Positions 1 to 4,168 of a stretch of DNA of 5,028 nt are shown here, piece after piece. A model generated the notes under the pieces. It did no database searches. It worked only from the letters and a program-made list of their open reading frames with translations, and was not told the origin of the DNA. This DNA comes from a bacterium (GTDB lineage: Bacteria > UBP15 > UBA6099 > DSWB01): NCBI GenBank assembly GCA_020061125.1, contig JAGUYV010000263.1, positions 1-5,028 on the forward strand. Direction: 5' to 3'. Within the stretch, counting starts at the first letter, position 1, and each line of letters begins with the position of its first letter. The position numbers and the translations under genes are program-made.

Positions 1-2032
1 AGAACGCGCCGCGCGGGCGGCCGTCCGGCGTGGCCGCGGTGAGCGGCGCGTAGCTGATCCAGTAGTTCCACGAAAGGTATCCGCCCCGGTAGCGCTTGCC
101 CGTGGGCGTTTCGCGGGTGAAGATATGTTCGCACCAGAAGCGGTTCACGCGCGCGGCGAGGGCGTCGGCCTCGTCGTTGTCCGTGCCGTATTTCGGCGCG
201 CGGTTCATAAGCATGATGCGCGTTCGCTCGTGGCCCTCGAAGTTGTCCCGCACGGCGTCGAGGATCTGGTCCATGGAGAGCCGTTGCTCATCGAAGACAA
301 GCGTTTTGACGGCGGCGAGCGAGTCCACGGCCGTGGCGAACGAGATTCCTTCCACGGTCATGAAGTTGAATTCCGCGCCGCCCGCGGTGATGTCTTTTCC
401 GCTTTGCATGCACCCGTCCATGAGCACGGACACATAGGGGGTGGGTTCGTAGGTGGCGCGGATGAGATCGGCCATGTCGTTGCAGTCCAGCAGCTTGTCC
501 GCGATGGCCTGGAGCTGTTTCTCGAATGCGGCGTGGAACGCCTCGTAGTCCTGGAAATCCGCGGGGTCGCCGGTGTCCGGCCCGATGCTCTTGCCCGTGG
601 CCATGTCGCGGCCCCGGTTCAGCGTGAGTTCCACGGCCTTGGCGATGTTCAGGTTGACATCCACGGTGCCGGATCGGTCGTTGCCCTGGAGCGTGTTTTC
701 GAGGCAGCCCACGGGCGCGTAGTCCCAGACCATGTCCTCGGGCAGGCCCTGCCACACCAGGCCGCGCATGGAGTTTTCGTCGAAGTTCAACAGGAACGGA
801 GCGCCCTGTGCGCGGGACACCATGTCGCACACGCGGCGCATGAGTTCGGGCGGCGTGTTCTGGTGCAGGCGCACATTGGGCTTGGGCTCGAGCAGGTTCA
901 TGTCTTCGATTACATCGAGGAACAGCCAGGTGAGATCGTTGGTGAGGTCCTCGCCGTCCGGGCCGCAGCCGCTCAATGTGATCAACTGACCGAAGCCGGA
1001 GTTGATGCCCTGGTTGGCGCCCACGAAGCCCTGGTAGTCGTATGCGTAGTTGTGCTTGATCCACCAGCACGAGAGCAGTTCCCTGGCCTGGTCGCGGGTC
1101 AGCGCCCCGCTCTTGATGTCGGATTCGTAGAAGGGGAACAGGTACTGGTCAATGCGGCCGAAAGACACGCCCGGGCCGGGGTAGGATTCCGCGGCCATGA
1201 CGAGCATGTGTGTGAACCACAGGGCCTGCAGGGCTTCGTGGAACGATGCGGGCGGCTCCCATGGGGTTTTGCGGCAAATGGCGGCGATATCGCGCAGTTC
1301 GGCGCGGCGCTCCGGGTCCGGCTCGGCCGCGGCCAGGCGCTCGGCCTCGTCCGCGTACCGGTTCGTGAGCAGGGGCACGGCTTCGCAGCACGCGAGCATG
1401 GCTTCGAGCTGATCACGCCTGGCGCCCCGTCGCGCGTGGGCCAGTTCTTCGCGGATTTCATCCGCCGCGCCCTTGAAGCCGGTCTCGAGGATTCGCGGGT
1501 AATTGCAGATGAGGTGTCCGGGAGTCGCGCCGCAGTTGCCGATGCCCCAGTCGTTGAGCTGCCGCACCATCTTGATCCATTTGTTTTCGAGCCGTGCATG
1601 CTTGCGCGCTTCTTCCCGGGTGAGGGTTTTGCTCAACGCGGTGTTGAACTGCGCGCCCACGATGAGTTCGCCGTCGAGAATCTGCACGGGCAGATGCCGG
1701 GCGATCACGGTTTTGAAGAACTCGGCGCGGCGCACGGGCAGAGGCAGCCGCCAGAACGACGCGGGCATTTTCACCTCGCGCGCGCACGCGGCCAGGCAAT
1801 CTTCCACGGCCGCGTAAAACGGCATGAGTTCCGGCGCCACGCCCCAGTTGTGCGCGGACCACACCGCATCCCAGCTTTTGCCGCTGGTGAACGGCATGAC
1901 CTGGTTGCGGAAGTGCTCGCGCTCATAGAACGAAAAATACTCGTCGCGCAGCTTCTTCACGCGCGGCGGCAGGGTTTCGGACGCATTCCACAGGGTTGCT
2001 GGTCCGGCTCCACACGCATCGTTTGCGGCCAT
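1..2032 (-). CDS. Glycyl radical enzyme, X-succinate synthase (fumarate-adding; BssA/AssA/MasD-like) catalytic subunit, C-terminus cut by window edge
   Basis: The ATG at 2032-2030 opens an uninterrupted frame of 677 codons to the left edge. Seen: GNCGATPGH at residues 165-173, YPGPGVSFGRIDQYL at 284-298, GINSGFGQ at 342-349, and the thiyl-radical loop VGCLENTLQGNDRSGTVD around Cys443, with Glu445 and Arg453. Known: glycyl radical enzymes pass a radical from a C-terminal Gly to this Cys. The single Cys in CLEN differs from the Cys-Cys of pyruvate formate-lyase and from the GCVE-type loop of diol dehydratases and choline lyase. As I remember benzylsuccinate synthase alpha subunits, they share the YPGPGVSFGRIDQYL and GCLENT-x2-GNDRSGTVD blocks almost exactly. 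Inferred: a cytoplasmic, oxygen-sensitive enzyme that adds an alkane, alkylbenzene or similar compound to fumarate. Arg453 is a candidate fumarate-carboxylate ligand. Relatives are about 830-865 residues, so some 150-190 residues, including the radical Gly, lie off the window. The substrate is not fixed; the short stretch before CLEN seems to me more alkylsuccinate-synthase-like than BssA-like. GGGGAG 7 nt upstream supports the start. Confidence 0.9.
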   Translation of the reverse strand, partial: MAANDACGAGPATLWNASETLPPRVKKLRDEYFSFYEREHFRNQVMPFTSGKSWDAVWSAHNWGVAPELMPFYAAVEDCLAACAREVKMPASFWRLPLPVRRAEFFKTVIARHLPVQILDGELIVGAQFNTALSKTLTREEARKHARLENKWIKMVRQLNDWGIGNCGATPGHLICNYPRILETGFKGAADEIREELAHARRGARRDQLEAMLACCEAVPLLTNRYADEAERLAAAEPDPERRAELRDIAAICRKTPWEPPASFHEALQALWFTHMLVMAAESYPGPGVSFGRIDQYLFPFYESDIKSGALTRDQARELLSCWWIKHNYAYDYQGFVGANQGINSGFGQLITLSGCGPDGEDLTNDLTWLFLDVIEDMNLLEPKPNVRLHQNTPPELMRRVCDMVSRAQGAPFLLNFDENSMRGLVWQGLPEDMVWDYAPVGCLENTLQGNDRSGTVDVNLNIAKAVELTLNRGRDMATGKSIGPDTGDPADFQDYEAFHAAFEKQLQAIADKLLDCNDMADLIRATYEPTPYVSVLMDGCMQSGKDITAGGAEFNFMTVEGISFATAVDSLAAVKTLVFDEQRLSMDQILDAVRDNFEGHERTRIMLMNRAPKYGTDNDEADALAARVNRFWCEHIFTRETPTGKRYRGGYLSWNYWISYAPLTAATPDGRPRGAF

Positions 2033-2039
2033 TGTTCGT

Positions 2040-2045
2040 CTCCCC
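2040..2045 (-). promoter_or_regulatory. Ribosome binding site of the glycyl radical enzyme gene
   Basis: On the minus strand GGGGAG lies 7 nt before the ATG at 2032. It is a good Shine-Dalgarno match at normal spacing. No in-frame upstream start has a comparable signal, so it decides the start. Confidence 0.75.
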
Positions 2046-2048
2046 GTT

Positions 2049-2106
2049 TGCAGGCATGCAGGTTTAATAACGGATCTTATCTCTAACATATTTATTTTAA
2101 TATGCC
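2049..2106 (-). promoter_or_regulatory. A+T-rich leader / putative promoter region of the glycyl radical enzyme gene
   Basis: This is the only strongly A+T-rich stretch directly upstream of the enzyme gene (about 2063-2106), in an otherwise G+C-rich neighbourhood. Read on the minus strand it contains TAAGAT, a possible -10, preceded at 17 nt by only a poor -35 (TATTAA). I see no convincing sigma-54 GG/GC pair. Closer to the gene, TGCAGG occurs twice on the plus strand, at 2049-2054 and 2057-2062 (8-bp period), which could be a regulator half-site pair. A promoter here is inferred from position and composition only. Confidence 0.35.
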
Positions 2107-2165
2107 GCGGGGCAGGTGTCCAAAGGCAGCCCGGGGGGGGCGGGAGGAATGCCGGGACTATTTAC

Positions 2166-2260
2166 GCCGGATGGGAAGGATAAGCAAGGTGGCAACCTTG
2201 TCTGAAGATGATGCTCGACATGCGCGATGTCGAGAGCTTTTTGCAGGATGGGCAGGATAA
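2166..2260. repeat. Degenerate tandem 9-mer repeat (gcaggatgg-like), two clusters
   Basis: The 18-mers gccggatgggaaggataa (2166-2183) and gcaggatgggcaggataa (2243-2260) match at 16 of 18 positions, 77 bp apart. Each is itself two degenerate 9-mers: GCAGGATGG followed by GCAGGATAA in the right copy. This gives four copies of one 9-bp motif in 95 bp. The function is unknown. It could be remains of a dispersed intergenic repeat or flanks of a small inserted element holding the hairpins between the two copies. Confidence 0.6.
2214..2242 (+). terminator. Hairpin plus T-run, terminator-like on the plus strand
   Basis: Arms ctcgacat (2214-2221) and atgtcgag (2227-2234) form a perfect 8-bp stem around the loop gcgcg. 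After three bases, agc, comes TTTTT at 2238-2242. The shape fits an intrinsic terminator for plus-strand transcription, but no gene to its left is read rightward. It may belong to a repeat element, or it may limit antisense transcription into this region. The small gap between stem and T-run weakens the call. Confidence 0.4.
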
Positions 2261-2378
2261 TAACATGATGGGGCAGAAAAAGGTACGATAAAAATGAAGC
2301 ATGAATACGATCATGGGTTGTCTCAAATCCCAATGCCTTGCCGTCAATATCGCGTGGATGCAGGGCGTGGCCACCGAA

Positions 2379-2418
2379 CCGCCATAATTTGCGCCGCGCG
2401 GCGCCCGCCGCCATAATT
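2379..2418. repeat. 11-bp direct repeat CCGCCATAATT flanking a 14-bp G+C palindrome
   Basis: CCGCCATAATT occurs at 2379-2389 and again at 2408-2418, a 29-bp period. Between the copies sits gcgccgcgcggcgc (2391-2404), a perfect 14-bp palindrome. The second copy overlaps the left half of the 22-bp A+T palindrome at 2413-2434. The arrangement looks like a duplicated short segment or the end of a small repeat element; no gene or known site is implied. Confidence 0.5.
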
Positions 2419-2434
2419 GCTTATAAGCAATTAT
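2413..2434. promoter_or_regulatory. Perfect 22-bp A+T-rich palindrome, candidate operator or cruciform site
   Basis: The two 11-bp halves, ataattgctta and taagcaattat, are exact reverse complements with no spacer. Known: uninterrupted dyads of this size and composition are typical operators for dimeric winged-helix repressors such as the MarR family. It lies about 380 bp upstream of the glycyl radical enzyme start and 172 bp past the stop of the M23 gene. That is far for a classical operator, so a role as part of a repeat element is equally possible. It has no T-run outside the dyad on either strand, which argues against an intrinsic terminator. Confidence 0.45.
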
Positions 2435-2440
2435 TAATTC

Positions 2441-2466
2441 GTAGGGCGGGGTCACCGCACCCCGCC
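2441..2466 (+). repeat. REP-like element: GTAG followed by a G+C-rich hairpin
   Basis: GTAG at 2441-2444 directly precedes an 8-bp perfect stem, ggcggggt (2445-2452) pairing with accccgcc (2459-2466), around the loop caccgc. Known: bacterial REP sequences mobilised by REP-associated tyrosine (Y1, RAYT/TnpA-REP) transposases often carry a GTAG or GGAG tetranucleotide at the foot of the hairpin, so the geometry fits. No transposase is in the window, so a stray copy moved in trans would be expected. A simple structured attenuator or terminator is the alternative, but no T-run follows. Confidence 0.5.
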
Positions 2467-2606
2467 GCTCCCAATATCCGAAAAGCAACACGCCGCTGTC
2501 CGGGCGCGGACTCCCTCGAATCCTAAACACCCTCCCTGTCACGAACACGATAATTGAAAATGCGTTGCGAGAATGAAATGATGATGACGGGGCCGGGCCG
2601 GTGCGG

Positions 2607-3620
2607 TCAAAAAGCAGGCGCGCCAATGGCGGTTTCCACATCCATGATGAACTGGCCTCGCGCCGGGATACCCGACACCACCAGGCGGTAGGCCTGATCG
2701 TGCTCGTCACGGGCGAAGTACACGGCGAACCGCGCCTGCATGGGCGTCTGTTTTCCCTGCTTTGATTTGTCGAGCTGAAAATGGATGAGCGGGAATCCAG
2801 CGCCGCCGTTGTTGCCCGCGCGGGCGATGATGTCTCCGGGGTTCACGCGCTGTTTCACGGACACGGACGCGCTGTGCTGCATAATGTGGCGGATCACGCT
2901 CTGCTCGCCCGCGCCGTGGTCAATGACGATCTGGTTCGCGTCTGCGCCGCCGGTCGTATCGGAGGGGTGGAGATCGGGCGTGTCCTGCATCAGTGACACC
3001 ACGGCGCCGGGCGCGGGCGCACGGATGGCCGCGCCCCACACGAAATAATGCTCGTTGGCGTCTCCCGCGCCCTGGAACATGGAGTTCTTTTTCATGATCA
3101 CGAAATCCCACGCGTAGCGTTGCTCGCCCGCGGGATCGTGATCCGGGGGCTCGTCGTTGCCGCGCAGAACGAAAAATTCGCCCTTGAACGGAAGCCCCAG
3201 CACCGTGTACTGGCCCATGGGGCGCAGTTCCTCGAACAGCGGCAACTCGGGCGAGGACAGGAAATCCGAGTCCTGCTTGAAAAGGTCCACGAGCATGGCC
3301 ACATCGGTTTCGGTGAGGGATTCGAGGAACAGGGGCAGGTGCGGGTACTGGCTGGACAGGATCCAGTCATAGATTTTTTCCGTGGCCCGGCGGCAGTCAA
3401 TGCGCGCGAACCCGCGCTGGAACACCAGGCGTTCCAGGATGCCGCCGAACCCCGGCGCGATTTCCTTGATTTGCATGAGCATGCGAGATTCCTGGGGCGT
3501 GTAGGCGGCCGCGGGATTGTGCAAAGGGACAGAGCAGAGAGGAAGAGCGAGGACGCACAGCAGCAGCACGCGCGCAATGCGCGCCGCGCGGCCGGAACGG
3601 CTGTGCGGCCATGGGGGCAT
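2607..3620 (-). CDS. Secreted M23/LytM-like peptidase-family protein with an altered HxH motif
   Basis: The protein has 337 residues. A Sec signal peptide is visible: a basic N-terminus (Arg8, Arg11, Arg14, Arg17), a hydrophobic core at about 18-30, and a likely cleavage after AAA at 37-39. Residues 40-140 are a helix-rich region I do not recognise. Residues 145-283 match the M23 (lysostaphin/LytM) fold: His161 with QRYAWDF (Asp172), APAPGAVV at 201-208, IVIDHG at 231-236, His245, and PLIHFQL at 277-283. Known: M23 enzymes are zinc endopeptidases that cut peptidoglycan cross-links, with zinc held by His, Asp and the last His of HxH. Here the ligands His161, Asp172 and His280 seem present, but the first His of HxH is Leu278, so catalysis may be impaired; this could be a regulatory or binding paralogue. 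A GAGGGA ribosome site lies 4 nt before the ATG. It is the second gene of an operon, 26 bp after the STAS gene. The family is fairly sure, the activity is not. Confidence 0.8.
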   Translation of the reverse strand: MPPWPHSRSGRAARIARVLLLCVLALPLCSVPLHNPAAAYTPQESRMLMQIKEIAPGFGGILERLVFQRGFARIDCRRATEKIYDWILSSQYPHLPLFLESLTETDVAMLVDLFKQDSDFLSSPELPLFEELRPMGQYTVLGLPFKGEFFVLRGNDEPPDHDPAGEQRYAWDFVIMKKNSMFQGAGDANEHYFVWGAAIRAPAPGAVVSLMQDTPDLHPSDTTGGADANQIVIDHGAGEQSVIRHIMQHSASVSVKQRVNPGDIIARAGNNGGAGFPLIHFQLDKSKQGKQTPMQARFAVYFARDEHDQAYRLVVSGIPARGQFIMDVETAIGAPAF

Positions 3621-3624
3621 GGCG

Positions 3625-3630
3625 TCCCTC
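3625..3630 (-). promoter_or_regulatory. Ribosome binding site of the M23-like gene
   Basis: On the minus strand GAGGGA ends 4 nt before the ATG at 3620, inside the 26-bp gap after the STAS stop codon. Its position supports this start, which is also the one that gives a complete signal peptide. Confidence 0.6.
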
Positions 3631-3646
3631 GCGCCCGGTGTCCGGG

Positions 3647-3985
3647 TCAGAGTTGCGATTCGTTCTCCACGAACCGCAGAACCTTGTTGAGCTGCGTGCG
3701 CACGAAAGTTTCCAGGACCAGGCTCTTGGGGTTCATGATCACCATCTCCCCGCCGCGGCGGTTGAGCCTGGCGTGATACTCCACGATGATGCCCAGCACA
3801 TTGCTGTCCACGATGGCCGCGTGGCTCAAGTCAACGCAGATGAAACGCTCGTTCCGGTCCAGGAGAATCGAGAGCGCATCGCGCATTTTGGGCGCATCGC
3901 TGCACAGGGTTACATCCTTGCCCGTGCGCAGCACGGTGAATTTTCCGGCTTTCTTGGTTGGCAGCGGCATTCCGTTGTTACTCAT
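3647..3985 (-). CDS. STAS-domain protein (anti-sigma factor antagonist-like)
   Basis: The protein has 112 residues, a single STAS domain of normal size with about 15 extra N-terminal residues. Seen: the beta strand FICVDLSHAAIVDSNVLGII (48-67), aligning with the DLS...DSSGLG core of SpoIIAA/RsbV proteins, followed by the helix EYHARLNRRGG (69-79) and the strand EMVIMNP (80-86). Known: in SpoIIAA-type antagonists the second Ser of DSSG is phosphorylated by a partner kinase/anti-sigma factor, switching sigma-factor release. Here that position is Asn62, with Ser61 kept, so classical phospho-switching may be lost or moved. The frame is open upstream to 4147, but the ATG at 3985 has GGAAAG 5 nt before it and starts just before the domain; the upstream codons translate to low-complexity Pro/Arg-rich sequence. 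It heads an operon with the secreted M23-like gene 26 bp downstream. No anti-sigma kinase or phosphatase gene is in view. Confidence 0.85.
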   Translation of the reverse strand: MSNNGMPLPTKKAGKFTVLRTGKDVTLCSDAPKMRDALSILLDRNERFICVDLSHAAIVDSNVLGIIVEYHARLNRRGGEMVIMNPKSLVLETFVRTQLNKVLRFVENESQL

Positions 3986-4077
3986 AAGCACTTTCCATTT
4001 TAATATAGATCCATGCCCCGGAACAGCGGGGGTCAAACATAATTGTTCGCAAGTCAAGCGCGGGCGGCGCGGCCGCG

Positions 4078-4106
4078 TTGTTCGCGCCAGGGGGATACGG
4101 TATAAT
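4078..4106 (+). promoter_or_regulatory. Sigma-70-type promoter of the plus-strand unknown gene
   Basis: TTGTTC at 4078-4083 (first three bases of the -35 consensus) is followed after exactly 17 bp by a perfect TATAAT -10 box at 4101-4106. Transcription would start near 4113, leaving a leader of about 56 nt before the ATG at 4169. A consensus -10 in such G+C-rich DNA is unlikely to be chance. Confidence 0.65.
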
Positions 4107-4154
4107 GTGCGCGCCGGGCCGGGGGCGATCGAGCCGGGCCCGCACAAGGCATGG

Positions 4155-4160
4155 AAGGAG
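4155..4160 (+). promoter_or_regulatory. Ribosome binding site of the plus-strand unknown gene
   Basis: AAGGAG, a near-perfect Shine-Dalgarno sequence, lies 8 nt before the ATG at 4169. It fixes the start of this gene. Confidence 0.8.
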
Positions 4161-4168
4161 ATTCAAGC

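Larger units (their letters stand above)
2033..2606. other. 574-bp intergenic region rich in repeats and hairpins, no convincing gene
   Basis: This stretch separates the M23 gene from the glycyl radical enzyme gene. Open frames cross it on both strands, for example 2097-2414 minus, 2338-2526 plus, and a 40-codon frame at 2294-2416 plus. They lack good ribosome sites, run through the inverted repeats, and show no family signature. Besides the elements listed separately, it holds a G8 run at 2133-2140, a small hairpin with arms caaggt (2185-2190) and accttg (2195-2200), and a 5-bp hairpin with a GGCG loop at 2498-2511. Base composition swings from A+T-rich (2261-2300, 2413-2440) to G+C-rich blocks. 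That patchwork suggests accumulated mobile or repetitive DNA rather than an ordinary promoter region. Some element here should stop transcription from the STAS-M23 operon, but none has a clear U-run on the minus strand. Confidence 0.7.
3986..4168. promoter_or_regulatory. Divergent intergenic region between the STAS operon and the plus-strand gene
   Basis: These 183 bp must hold promoters for both directions. The plus-strand promoter is clear and listed separately. For the minus strand, TTGACT (4057-4052) and TTGACC (4036-4031) could be -35 boxes, and TATATT (4007-4002) a -10, but none is combined at 16-18 bp spacing, so the minus-strand promoter is unresolved. A 5-bp inverted repeat, ccccg (4016-4020) and cgggg (4027-4031), sits between them and could be an operator half-site pair. 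Confidence 0.5.

Noticed and set aside
1-2032. Pyruvate formate-lyase (pflB) identity
   Set aside because: The active-site loop has a single Cys in a CLEN context instead of adjacent cysteines, and the YPGPGVSFGRIDQYL block belongs to the fumarate-adding group.
125-2086. Plus-strand frame of 653 codons antisense to the glycyl radical enzyme
   Set aside because: Its protein is a His/Arg/Gly/Val/Ala-rich mix with no family signature, while the minus strand encodes a clear glycyl radical enzyme over the whole span. Long antisense frames are common in G+C-rich coding DNA.
2097-2414. Minus-strand frame of 105 codons in the intergenic region
   Set aside because: It starts inside the 22-bp palindrome and 11-mer repeat, includes the tandem 9-mers and the G8 tract, and ends in a Pro-rich tail. 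It is more likely translated repeat than a gene.
2294-2416. Plus-strand 40-codon small ORF after an AAAAAGG stretch
   Set aside because: The possible ribosome site is 10 nt away and weak, the stop falls in the A+T palindrome, and nothing in the peptide suggests selection for coding.
2413-2434. 22-bp palindrome considered as an intrinsic terminator
   Set aside because: The stem is A+T-rich and no U-tract follows outside the dyad on either strand, so an operator or cruciform reading fits better.
2498-2511. Small hairpin gtccg-ggcg-cggac considered as the terminator of the STAS-M23 operon
   Set aside because: Only five base pairs, and no T-run follows directly on the minus strand.
2162-2710. 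Minus-strand frame of 182 codons across the intergenic region
   Set aside because: It overlaps the 3' end of the M23-like gene in another frame by about 100 bp, runs through all the palindromes and repeats, and has no ribosome site or family signature.
3048-3776. Plus-strand frame of 242 codons antisense to the M23-like and STAS genes
   Set aside because: It spans two well-supported minus-strand genes and their junction, has no ribosome site and no recognisable domain.
3986-4147. In-frame upstream extension of the STAS gene to an ATG at 4147
   Set aside because: The extra 54 codons are Pro/Arg-rich, overlap the divergent promoter, and precede a start at 3985 that has its own ribosome site and gives a normal STAS length.
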